The notes under the pieces are model-generated. The model saw nothing but the letters and a program-made list of their open reading frames with translations, was not told the origin of the DNA and searched no databases. Below, one piece after another: positions 53,049 through 60,976 of a stretch of DNA of 64,000 bases (positions are counted from its first letter, which is position 1; each line of letters opens with the position of its first letter). The stretch lies in NCBI RefSeq assembly GCF_946481145.1, contig NZ_CAMLMJ010000014.1, forward strand, positions 1-64,000, written 5' to 3'. A program made the translations under genes and the position numbers. Origin of the DNA: an uncultured Sediminibacterium sp. (GTDB lineage Bacteria > Bacteroidota > Bacteroidia > Chitinophagales > Chitinophagaceae).

Positions 53049-54245
53049 CTACAGTGATGCTAAAAATTTCAGCAGGTTGTTTTTCTCTTGTGTTGAAAGT
53101 TGTATAAACTTATTTTTACTCTGCTGTGCTTCGCCTCCATGCAGGAGTATGGCTTCTTCAATACTCTTTGCCCTACCATCATGCAGCAGAAAATATTTTC
53201 CTCCCTGCGAATTCGGAGACAGACCCAATCCCCAAAGCGGTGGAGTTCTCCATTCAGCAGTTTTTGCACTACCTTCTGTATATCCATCGTCTAAGCCCGG
53301 TCCCATATCATGTAACAGCAGATCTGTATAAGGATGAAATGTTTTGTTTGATAATGGAGCGATGGTAGAAATATCTGTTTTCAGTGTCTGCTTATGGCAA
53401 CCCTCACAACCCGTTTGTATAAATAGGCTCTTCCCTTTTATTACGTCAGCATCATTTTGATTTCTTTGAATAGGTGCTTTCAAAGTTTGTAGATAGAAAA
53501 CAACATGGTGTACCGTTACATCAGAAACTTCGGGTTCAATATTTAATCCGGTATAAACGTCTTTTGGCTGAAAGGTAGAAGTGATACCGATATCCTGGTT
53601 GTAAGCATTTACTGTTTGTTGCAGCAAATTATACGCCGCAGCCTTTTTACCAAAACGATGAATGTACTTTCCGTTTCTTGCAATGGCATTTGTAAAGGGA
53701 GTTACAAATGGTGGCAGGTATTCATAGTTGGGTACACCGCTGATCCCATCACCATTTACATCAGTAGGATCAGCCATTGCCAATATATCTGCATCTGTAA
53801 CCAGTTCTAAAAATCCTAATCCCGTATTAGCGGGTGGCATAAAATTTGAAAAAGTGGCTCCACTAGGTATCTGCTCAGGCATATAGCCGGGTAATGCCCT
53901 GTTTTGTAATTGCGGACCGCCCAGGTGCAAAAATTTGTTACCTGTACTGTCTACCTGACCAAACCTTGTAAGTGTGGTAAAAGGGTGTCCCTTGCCATCT
54001 CCTGCATGACAACTGCCACAGCTGGTGGCCACAAACACCGGACCTAAACCATTTGCCGAAGTGAAAATTTCGTCATTAAAAGCCACATCACCTGCCAAAA
54101 ATCTTATTTGCTCTTCGTAACTAAGACCTTCTACAGGACCGTCCAATAATGCATCCTCTGGAGGAGCTTTTGGTAATATTTTCTGACAGGCAATGATGGC
54201 GGTAATACTCAGAATAATTAGGGATAAGAGGATTGTTTTCTTCAT
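53049..54245 (-). CDS. Di-haem oxidoreductase (DUF1111-type c-type cytochrome)
   Basis: A 398-residue lipoprotein-like protein (ILSITAIIACQKILP, Cys20). Two haem-binding motifs are seen, CGSCH (about 76-80) and CEGCH (about 285), together with WRTPPLWGLGLSP and LLHDGRAKSIEEAILLHGGEAQQ, the DHOR/thiol oxidoreductase signatures. Such proteins occur with imelysin or porins in metal-uptake loci. Across from it is a DtxR/MntR regulator, with a shared palindromic promoter region, suggesting metal control. Confidence 0.9.
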   Translation of the reverse strand: MKKTILLSLIILSITAIIACQKILPKAPPEDALLDGPVEGLSYEEQIRFLAGDVAFNDEIFTSANGLGPVFVATSCGSCHAGDGKGHPFTTLTRFGQVDSTGNKFLHLGGPQLQNRALPGYMPEQIPSGATFSNFMPPANTGLGFLELVTDADILAMADPTDVNGDGISGVPNYEYLPPFVTPFTNAIARNGKYIHRFGKKAAAYNLLQQTVNAYNQDIGITSTFQPKDVYTGLNIEPEVSDVTVHHVVFYLQTLKAPIQRNQNDADVIKGKSLFIQTGCEGCHKQTLKTDISTIAPLSNKTFHPYTDLLLHDMGPGLDDGYTEGSAKTAEWRTPPLWGLGLSPNSQGGKYFLLHDGRAKSIEEAILLHGGEAQQSKNKFIQLSTQEKNNLLKFLASL

Positions 54246-54269
54246 TGTAAATACTGATACGTTAAGTTA

Positions 54270-54311
54270 AAATTAGATTATTTTAATTAATAAATTAGGC
54301 TAATCTAATTT
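54270..54311. promoter_or_regulatory. Palindromic DtxR/MntR-type operator region
   Basis: AAATTAG-GCTAAT-CTAATTT (54292-54311) is a palindrome with 7-nt arms, like the TTAGGNTANNCTAA core of DtxR/IdeR/MntR boxes. A further arm AAATTAGATTA (54270-54280) is the reverse complement of TAATCTAATTT (54301-54311). It lies between the divergent di-haem gene and the regulator. Confidence 0.7.
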
Positions 54312-54356
54312 ATTTTTTATACAGGTTTGTGTATCTTTATCAAAACAATAGAACCG

Positions 54357-55025
54357 GTGCATTCATTTACAGAAGAAAACTATCTCAAAGCTATTTATAA
54401 GTTGCAGGAAGCCAATGGTTTAGTAGTTGCCACTTCAGCACTTGCGCAAGTACTGGAAGTGCATGCCCCATCTGTAACGGATATGCTGAAAAGGATGGCA
54501 GGAAAGAAACTCGTCACTTATCAAAAGTCGAAAGGAGTTAAACTAACAGAAAAAGGAAGACAGGTGGCTGTCGGCATCATTCGCAACCACAGGCTTTGGG
54601 AAGTGTTTCTGGTTGATAAATTGGGGTATAAATGGGATGAAGTACATGACCTCGCAGAACAACTGGAACATATACACAGCGAAGACCTGACCAATAAACT
54701 GGATATGTTTTTGGGATTTCCCAAAGCAGACCCGCACGGCGATCCAATACCAGATGCAAATGGTGTTCTTCCGAAATCGAAAGCGGTTTTGCTATCAACC
54801 CTTAAAATGGGTGAGCGGGGTACTTTCACCGGAGTGACAGATCATACGCCTGCATTTTTAAATTACCTGGATAAGTCAGGTATTTCTTTGGGCAACAGTA
54901 TAAAAGTTAAAGCCATTGAAGAATTTGACCAGACTTACACAATACAACTAAAGGATAAAAAAGATACAGTAATAAGTTACAAAGTGGCAAATAGCTTATT
55001 AGTAAACAAAGTAGAAACAACTTAA
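54357..55025 (+). CDS. DtxR/MntR-family metal-dependent repressor
   Basis: A 222-residue regulator. The HTH (TEENYLKAIYKLQEANGLVVATSALAQVLEVHAPSVTDMLKRMAGKKLVTYQKSKGVKLTEKG) is followed by the metal-binding/dimer domain (HRLWEVFLVDKLGYKWDEVHDLAEQLEHIHSEDLTNKLD with GFPKADPHGDPIP) and an SH3-like C-terminus (GISLGNSIKVKAIEEFDQTYTIQL). I start at GTG 54357 (HSFTEENYLKAIYKL is the family's usual opening); a TTG at 54327 extends it by 10 residues. It probably represses itself and the divergent operon. Confidence 0.9.
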   Translation: MHSFTEENYLKAIYKLQEANGLVVATSALAQVLEVHAPSVTDMLKRMAGKKLVTYQKSKGVKLTEKGRQVAVGIIRNHRLWEVFLVDKLGYKWDEVHDLAEQLEHIHSEDLTNKLDMFLGFPKADPHGDPIPDANGVLPKSKAVLLSTLKMGERGTFTGVTDHTPAFLNYLDKSGISLGNSIKVKAIEEFDQTYTIQLKDKKDTVISYKVANSLLVNKVETT

Positions 55026-55137
55026 CCTAAAAAATTGGCTATTTTTTTTGATGGCATATACTTGAAACGCTCTATCATCCGAAATCGTATTGAAAAAATA
55101 ATCGTTTGATGAGTGGCTTTTACTTTCAAAAAACTAT

Positions 55138-55353
55138 TTACTTACAACAAGATTTATTCATCTGTATAGGTGGACAAGCGACAGTGCCATAACTACAAAA
55201 TACGCAACAATCTCCCTGCTGCGGTTTTAATACAGCTTGGCAGTTTGTACATTGATAAAAATATTGACAAGCATCCGTGGGCATTGTCTCCTCTTGCTGA
55301 AAACCACAATTTGGGCAAGTGATAGTGGATTGCAGTGTTAATGTATTTTCCAT
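55138..55353 (-). CDS. GDCCVxC-domain protein
   Basis: A 71-residue cysteine-rich protein with two CxxC knuckles (CPNCGF, CTNCQA) and the signature GDCCVFCSYGTVACPPIQ, ending KSCCK. The GDCCVxC family includes selenoproteins elsewhere; here the codons read as ordinary cysteines. It is found beside mercury and other metal resistance genes, matching the MerTP gene 34 bp away. Confidence 0.88.
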   Translation of the reverse strand: MENTLTLQSTITCPNCGFQQEETMPTDACQYFYQCTNCQAVLKPQQGDCCVFCSYGTVACPPIQMNKSCCK

Positions 55354-55387
55354 ACTTTCTTAGTTTTTATCGAAGCAAGATTTACCA

Positions 55388-56008
55388 CTATCGGGTAAAA
55401 TCATAACCTTTTACTTTATACCCTGTTCTATTAATGGCTGCTTCTATTGTTTTCTCATCAATTTTTGAGTTGTCAAAACTGACTAAGCTGCTTTTGGTGG
55501 CATAGGAAGTTTGATACGTTAATACTCCATTTACTGTAGACAGCGCTCTGTTTACATGCTCCTCACATGCTTCGCAAGTCATGCCTTGTATAGTGAACTT
55601 TATTTGTTGTTGATGATCAACCACTGCAGGAGCTACTGCCTGTACTTTTTGTTTTGGATAAAACATTTTTGCATACAGCGGAAAAGTCATCATCAAAATA
55701 GCAAATACAGTTACGATGGCTAAAAATGTTGTAGACTGGAGGAATGAAGGTTTCTTAGTTGTTTCGCAGTTGCAATCTATAACGCTTATCTTAGCTGGTT
55801 TTAATTTAAGATACCATGCAAATGCTAATACAGCAATTGATAACCCTACTAAATACGGTCTGGCCGGTTCTATCCATGAAAAATTAGCGACAATACTGCT
55901 GCTACCGGCAAGTAATGCAATAACAGGGGTTATACAACAAAGCGAAGCTGCAATAGCAGCAAGAACACCTGCGCCGGTAAATGTGCCTGCTGATTTTGTA
56001 CTTATCAT
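55388..56008 (-). CDS. merTP: MerTP fusion: mercuric transport protein
   Basis: A 206-residue fusion. The N-terminal MerT part (1-125) has TM segments and the Cys pair ASLCCITPVIALLAG; a second Cys-rich site is DCNCETTKK. The C-terminal HMA domain (about 137-205) has GMTCEACEEHVNRALSTVNGV and the pattern of MerP. It would bring Hg(II) into the cell, yet no MerA reductase is in the window, so the substrate may be another metal or MerA may lie elsewhere. The start overlaps the ArsR stop by 4 bp. Confidence 0.85.
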   Translation of the reverse strand: MISTKSAGTFTGAGVLAAIAASLCCITPVIALLAGSSSIVANFSWIEPARPYLVGLSIAVLAFAWYLKLKPAKISVIDCNCETTKKPSFLQSTTFLAIVTVFAILMMTFPLYAKMFYPKQKVQAVAPAVVDHQQQIKFTIQGMTCEACEEHVNRALSTVNGVLTYQTSYATKSSLVSFDNSKIDEKTIEAAINRTGYKVKGYDFTR

Positions 56009-56382
56009 ACCGTCTCCAGTTTTAGAGTTTGTACATTAATATACTTAAAGAAAGGCTTTAAAATCTTTAGGTTTTCTTGTGTAAGGGTATAATAAATTGT
56101 TTGCCCTTCCTTCCGGGTTTCAACAATATTTCCATCCTTCAGTTTTCGCAGATGTTGTGATACTGCTGGAATACTCATCCCCAAAATATCAGCAAGGTCA
56201 CAAGGACATAATTCTTTCTCTTCTTCCAATAAATAAATAATCTTAAGCCTTACTGCGTTACCTGCCAAGGCTAATATGTTAGACAAGCTTGTAAAAGATT
56301 TTTGTGCAGTTCGCAGCTTGTTTTTACAATTCTTTATTTGTTCATGGTCGGCAAAGAGCCTGACACAAGTATTGTTACCCAT
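56005..56382 (-). CDS. ArsR/SmtB-family metal-responsive repressor
   Basis: A 125-residue winged-helix repressor. The recognition region (SLSNILALAGNAVRLKIIYLLEEEKELCPCDLADILGMSIPAVSQHLRKLKDGNIVETRKEGQTIYYTL) contains ELCPCDLAD, a metal-sensing CxC as in SmtB/CadC-type proteins, plus an N-terminal Cys in NTCVRL. Metal binding lifts repression. It is coupled to merTP and lies 72 bp from the stop of the P-type ATPase. Confidence 0.92.
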   Translation of the reverse strand: MGNNTCVRLFADHEQIKNCKNKLRTAQKSFTSLSNILALAGNAVRLKIIYLLEEEKELCPCDLADILGMSIPAVSQHLRKLKDGNIVETRKEGQTIYYTLTQENLKILKPFFKYINVQTLKLETV

Positions 56383-56453
56383 TCGTCAAAGGTAGGATAA
56401 ATAATTATTTAAGCAAATACGTAAATAATGAAATACATCCTATAACATTTCTT

Positions 56454-58376
56454 TTAAACCTTCATCCTTTGAATTCTAACCGCATTTAATATGGCTAATA
56501 AAGCAACCCCAACGTCCGCAATGACTGCTTCCCATAAAGTAGCTACGCCACCTGCGCCTAAAATCAATACAAATGCTTTTACCGTCATCGCGATAATGAT
56601 ATTTTGCCAAACAATGCTTCGGGTTATCTTTCCAATTTTAATGGCCGAAACTATCTTTTGTGGCTGATCGTTTTGAATAACCACATCTGCTGTTTCAATG
56701 GTGGCATCGCTCCCTAAACCGCCCATTGCTATTCCGGCATCCGCTAATGCAACCACGGGTGCATCATTAACGCCATCACCAACAAAAGCGATATGTAGTC
56801 CTTCATCTTTTAATTTCTGTACTTTCTCAACCTTGTCTTCTGGCAGTAAATCACCATAGGCCTTATCTATGCCAATCTTCCTTGCGACTTCATCTACTAC
56901 AGATTGTTTATCACCTGAGAGCATTACCGTTCGAATATTAAGACTGTGCATGTCTTTGACCGCCTGCACAGCATCGTCTTTTATTTCATCAGCAATAGTT
57001 ATAAAACCTGCATATTGATTGTTTATGGCTACAACTACAATTGTGTCAACAATGCCTTCTATTTCCGTTGGGTAGGATATATTGTATTTCTTCAGCAGTT
57101 TTGCATTACCTGCAAGCAAGTCCTTTCCATCCACCTTTCCTTTTAAGCCATGACCTGCTATTTCTTCTACTGCATCTGCATTGATACCATTAACAGTTTC
57201 ACCGGCATATTCCGTTACGGCTTTGGCTATAGGATGAGTTGAATTCTTTTCCAACGCAGCCGTAAGTTTTACCAGTTCTTTTTCATCCATGTTGACCGAA
57301 ACGATTTCTTGTACTTTAAATACACCTTTTGTCAATGTTCCGGTTTTATCCATCACCACTACATTAACCTTAGTCATTACGTCAAGAAAATTCCCCCCTT
57401 TAAATAAAATACCGTTTCGGGAAGCAAGACCTATGCCACCAAAGTATCCCAATGGAATGGATACCACCAAAGCACATGGGCAACTGATCACCAGGAACAC
57501 CAGAGCTCGATAAAACCATGTTTGAAAATTATAATCCTCCACAAAAAAGTAAGGGATAAAACAAACAGCAACAGCAAGAAAGAAAACGATTGGTGTGTAG
57601 ATTTTGGCAAATCTGGAAATAAATAGTTGCGTTTGTGATTTTCTTGCAGTGGCATCCTGTACCATTTCTAAAATCTTACTTAGTTTACTGTCTTTAAACA
57701 AGGCTTTCACTTTGATTTCTGCTACTGTATTCAGGTTAATCATTCCCGCCAGAATGGTTTGACCTTTATATTTGGCATCTGGTTTACTTTCCCCGGTTAA
57801 AGCTGCTGTATTAAATGATGCATTTTCTGAAATCAATTCTCCATCCAATGCTACTTTTTCACCTGGTTTTACCACGATGGTCTCGTCTAACTCAATAACA
57901 GAAGGGTTAGCGATAAGCTGTATACCATTTCTTAACACCGTTACTTCATCAGGTCTTACGTCTAGCAGTGCTTTGATACTTCGTTTTGCATTATTCACAG
58001 CTGCATCCTGAAACCATTCTCCTATCTGGTAAAAAACCATTACTGCTACACCTTCTTCATATTCTCCAATAACAAATGCCCCGATAGTAGCAACACTCAT
58101 CAACACAAATTCATTGAAAATATCTCCCCGTTTTGATTTCCTTAGGGCAAGGTTCAATACTTTATGACCTGCCAATAAATAAGCGACCAGGTTTATAGCT
58201 AGTGAAGGAATTTTAGGGAACTCAATTTTGAAACCATATTCCAGTACAAGCAGAACGATTAATATGGCCAATGCCATTAATAGATCCCAATGGTTCTTCC
58301 AACCCGATTCGTTTTCATCCTTAGCTGTTCCATGACCATCTGCAGTAATTTTTGTTTCATCATGTTTATGTGTCAT
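56454..58376 (-). CDS. Heavy-metal P-type ATPase (Zn/Cd/Pb/Co type)
   Basis: A 640-residue P1B ATPase. It has the membrane metal site SCPCALVVSIP (CPC at 299-301), phosphorylation motif DKTGTLTKG (Asp343), TGES actuator loop (AALTGESKPD), HP motif in KNSTHPIAKAV and VGDGVNDAPVVALADAGIAMGG. There is no N-terminal HMA domain, only a His/Asp/Glu-rich leader (MTHKHDETKI). It exports divalent soft metals from the cytoplasm. Confidence 0.95.
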   Translation of the reverse strand: MTHKHDETKITADGHGTAKDENESGWKNHWDLLMALAILIVLLVLEYGFKIEFPKIPSLAINLVAYLLAGHKVLNLALRKSKRGDIFNEFVLMSVATIGAFVIGEYEEGVAVMVFYQIGEWFQDAAVNNAKRSIKALLDVRPDEVTVLRNGIQLIANPSVIELDETIVVKPGEKVALDGELISENASFNTAALTGESKPDAKYKGQTILAGMINLNTVAEIKVKALFKDSKLSKILEMVQDATARKSQTQLFISRFAKIYTPIVFFLAVAVCFIPYFFVEDYNFQTWFYRALVFLVISCPCALVVSIPLGYFGGIGLASRNGILFKGGNFLDVMTKVNVVVMDKTGTLTKGVFKVQEIVSVNMDEKELVKLTAALEKNSTHPIAKAVTEYAGETVNGINADAVEEIAGHGLKGKVDGKDLLAGNAKLLKKYNISYPTEIEGIVDTIVVVAINNQYAGFITIADEIKDDAVQAVKDMHSLNIRTVMLSGDKQSVVDEVARKIGIDKAYGDLLPEDKVEKVQKLKDEGLHIAFVGDGVNDAPVVALADAGIAMGGLGSDATIETADVVIQNDQPQKIVSAIKIGKITRSIVWQNIIIAMTVKAFVLILGAGGVATLWEAVIADVGVALLAILNAVRIQRMKV

Positions 58377-58386
58377 AATATCATAT

Positions 58387-59001
58387 TTAATGTAAAAAAA
58401 ATGTAATAATCCCTACTATAATTAAAACTATACCTGTAATTCTCTTTTCATTATGCTCAATAAATTGTGAATTCATCATTTGAACGCCTTTAAATGCAAA
58501 TATCACGAGTGTGATAATTCCGGTAATGCTGATTACTGCATATACAAGGGCTATCAATAAAATACCATTCAACCCATAGGCACCAGCTGTCAGGAAAAGA
58601 CTTTCCACTTCCAGGCAGGGGGATAAAAACATGGTGGCCGCTAAAATTAATACCCACTTAGTTTTTGACTTTTTATAGTACTGTACATCTTTATTGGCAG
58701 TATGATGATGAGGCAGATTAACTGTAAAATATATTAATCCGAATATGATCAATAATACTGGGGCAATTACATGTACATACCCTTCATATTGATGTGCCAG
58801 CTTTGAACCTACCATTCCGAGAGCAATCCCAAGAATAACAGTACCCATCACATGGGCAGAGGCAGTGATAGATGCAAGCAGTATCAATTCATATTTTTCC
58901 CATTTCTCAGACCTTGCAATAGCCACTAATGGCAACCAGTGGTTGGGGATAAGGGCATGAATAATCCCTAATAATATGGTACCCGTTATTATACTATACA
59001 T
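58387..59001 (-). CDS. NicO/UreH-like membrane transporter
   Basis: A 204-residue protein with about six TM segments: LLGIIHALIPNHWLPLVAI (HxxxxNHW motif at a TM start), then VMGTVILGIALG, VLLIIFGLIYFTV, followed by a His cluster (LPHHHT), FLSPCLEVESLFLTAGAYG and IITGIVLIIVGIITFFL. It resembles small nickel/cobalt or TauE/UreH-type transporters. It is 10 bp upstream of the ATPase gene and cotranscribed with it. The ion is unknown. Confidence 0.7.
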   Translation of the reverse strand: MYSIITGTILLGIIHALIPNHWLPLVAIARSEKWEKYELILLASITASAHVMGTVILGIALGMVGSKLAHQYEGYVHVIAPVLLIIFGLIYFTVNLPHHHTANKDVQYYKKSKTKWVLILAATMFLSPCLEVESLFLTAGAYGLNGILLIALVYAVISITGIITLVIFAFKGVQMMNSQFIEHNEKRITGIVLIIVGIITFFLH

Positions 59002-59039
59002 GTTACAATACTATTACTATACAATTTTATCTTAATCAA

Positions 59040-59507
59040 TTAATCTTTATTTTCTTTTTCATTGTGCTTGTTTATCATTTTCTTTTTCCATTTTACATAC
59101 CAATGCTGGTGATGCAACGAAAGCAGGAAGTACAAAGCAATTGCTCCAACAATAGCAATAATAAACATACTGAGACCTACTGCCACACCAACTGCTGCAG
59201 TACACCAAACCGTGGCTGCTGTTGTGAGGCCATGTGATGTTTCTGCACTGCTGTTGCGATAAATAATACCAGCCCCAAGAAAACCCACACCGGTGACAAT
59301 ATTGGCTATTACTCTTGAAGCCGCAGCAACATCGCTAACAAGATGAGCTGCAACAGCTGTAAATAAAGTAGCACCGATACACACCGCAGCATATGTTCTT
59401 ATGCCGGCATCACGACCATGCTTTTCTCTGTCAAAGCCAATGAAAGCTCCAAGTAGAAATGAGGCTATTAGTTTTACAACAATTATTAATTCAAGTTTGA
59501 CATCCAT
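59040..59507 (-). CDS. MgtC/SapB-family membrane protein
   Basis: A 155-residue protein: ELIIVVKLIASFLLGAFIGFDREKHGRDAGIRTYAAVCIGATLFTAVAAH is the MgtC head with the DREKHGRDAGIRT motif, followed by VIANIVTGVGFLGAGIIYRN and AATVWCTAAVGVAVGL. The family is tied to magnesium limitation and F-ATPase control in other bacteria. It is 38 bp upstream of the NicO-like gene within the metal resistance run. Confidence 0.93.
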   Translation of the reverse strand: MDVKLELIIVVKLIASFLLGAFIGFDREKHGRDAGIRTYAAVCIGATLFTAVAAHLVSDVAAASRVIANIVTGVGFLGAGIIYRNSSAETSHGLTTAATVWCTAAVGVAVGLSMFIIAIVGAIALYFLLSLHHQHWYVKWKKKMINKHNEKENKD

Positions 59508-59517
59508 TTTTCAGTAT

Positions 59518-59706
59518 TTACATAACATAATAGTTATTCGGATTTTCTTCAGCCGGAACATTTTTATCACCACTCATCTGTTTTAAATGAATTTCTATGG
59601 TTGTAGAAAGACTTGTCATTGGTGTAGCCATCGGTGTGTTTTCAAAAATGTTTGTATGGGTACGGAAGCCCTGCCAATCAAGGTTTCCCAGTTTTAAAAG
59701 GGGCAA
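59518..59706 (-). CDS. Small protein between cusB and mgtC
   Basis: A 62-codon frame from TTG 59706, ending 10 bp before the MgtC-like start. The frame stays open upstream into the cusB 3' end and encodes a hydrophobic segment (KILWVGTLLCLPLLKLG), so the true start may be an unusual codon further up, giving a small exported or membrane-anchored protein. The polar tail is HLKQMSGDKNVPAEENPNNYYVM. Weak evidence. Confidence 0.35.
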   Translation of the reverse strand: MPLLKLGNLDWQGFRTHTNIFENTPMATPMTSLSTTIEIHLKQMSGDKNVPAEENPNNYYVM

Positions 59707-59735
59707 ACAAAGCAGGGTTCCTACCCATAGTATTT

Positions 59736-60950
59736 TTATTCTTCTTCCTCTACATTGTTCATCTTCGACAATAAATCATAAGCTCCGTTAATCACCACGC
59801 TAATTTTCCTGTTAAATCCTTCTGGCAAAATCACTTCGGTATAACCATTTTCCGAAACACCTGTTACCACTTCAATTCTCTTAAAAGGAATATGCTTTTC
59901 AGTAGCTGCTTCTTTTTTCACATCGGTGGCTTTTTTTTCGTTATTCCCTTCATCTGCCGCTATAAAAATGTAAGATTTACCTGCTGATTGAACGATCGCT
60001 TTATCAGGCAGCGCAGTAGTAGTAGCAATACCTGTTTCTACAATTCCTTTTAAATACATCCCTGGCAACAGGTCATTGTCCTCCTGTAACAGATGCCCAT
60101 GAACCCTAACCGTTCTTTCAGCACTGATTTCACGCCCAATCAAATGCACTTCTGCAAATCGTTCCTTTGTTTCATTATTCAATAAAAAACGGATTTTCTG
60201 ACCAATCTTTAATTTCGGAACATCCTTTTCAAAAATGATAAGTTCTGCATGAAGGTGACGGGTATCTACAATTTCAAATAGTTCCTGGTTAGCGTTTACA
60301 AACTTCCCGATATTCACCAATACCTTAGTAACATAGCCTGATATTGGAGCATAAATATTTGCCCTGCCAGAAATGTTTTCCGGGTTAATTTTCTCGGGAT
60401 TGATATTAATAAGTCCCAGTTTTGATTTTAATCCCTGCACTCTTGCCGCTATACTGTTATATTCGCTGCTGGCTTTTTGCAATGTTTTTTTTGCATTTAC
60501 ATTTTCTTTTGCCAGTTCCTGTTGACGTTCCAATTCTTCTTTCAGGTAAATCAACTGACTCTTATAATCCAGATAATCCTGCTGAAGCTGGATAAATTCG
60601 GGGTTTTCAAGTACGGCTATTACTTCACCTTTTACAACAGGCTTTCCCTGCAGCAAATCAGTATTTTTTAAGGTGCCACCATAGGGAGAAGATACTGTTA
60701 ACAGCTGTTGCGGAGGAACATCTAGTGCCCCTGTTGCCCTGATAACGCTGCTAAGTTTTTTTTCTTCTATAGCACCGTACTGAATATTGACCGTTTTAAA
60801 CTGGTCTTCCGACAAGTCCACCATATCTGCTTCTTCCGTTTTCGTTGCTTCAACCGGGATTGCTTCTGCATTTCCTTTAGGAGAGCAGGATGAAAACCAT
60901 ATGGTAGCCGCAGTCAGTATAACAAGTGAATTCAAAAATTGCTGTTTCAT
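59736..60950 (-). CDS. RND efflux periplasmic adaptor (CusB/CzcB)
   Basis: A 404-residue membrane-fusion lipoprotein (ILTAATIWFSSCSPKG). It has the adaptor layout: beta-barrel and lipoyl halves (VIRATGALDVPPQQLLTVSSPYGGTLKNTDLL, ENISGRANIYAPISGYVTKVLVNIGKFVNANQELFEI) around a coiled-coil hairpin (EFIQLQQDYLDYKSQLIYLKEELERQQELAKENVNAKKT), and a C-terminal VTGVSENGYTEVILPEGFNRKISVVI. A Lys/Glu insert (NNEKKATDVKKEAATEKH) is unusual. It links the CusA pump to the CusC channel. Confidence 0.93.
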   Translation of the reverse strand: MKQQFLNSLVILTAATIWFSSCSPKGNAEAIPVEATKTEEADMVDLSEDQFKTVNIQYGAIEEKKLSSVIRATGALDVPPQQLLTVSSPYGGTLKNTDLLQGKPVVKGEVIAVLENPEFIQLQQDYLDYKSQLIYLKEELERQQELAKENVNAKKTLQKASSEYNSIAARVQGLKSKLGLININPEKINPENISGRANIYAPISGYVTKVLVNIGKFVNANQELFEIVDTRHLHAELIIFEKDVPKLKIGQKIRFLLNNETKERFAEVHLIGREISAERTVRVHGHLLQEDNDLLPGMYLKGIVETGIATTTALPDKAIVQSAGKSYIFIAADEGNNEKKATDVKKEAATEKHIPFKRIEVVTGVSENGYTEVILPEGFNRKISVVINGAYDLLSKMNNVEEEE

Positions 60951-60976
60951 ATTAATTTTATTTTAGTCCGTTCTAC

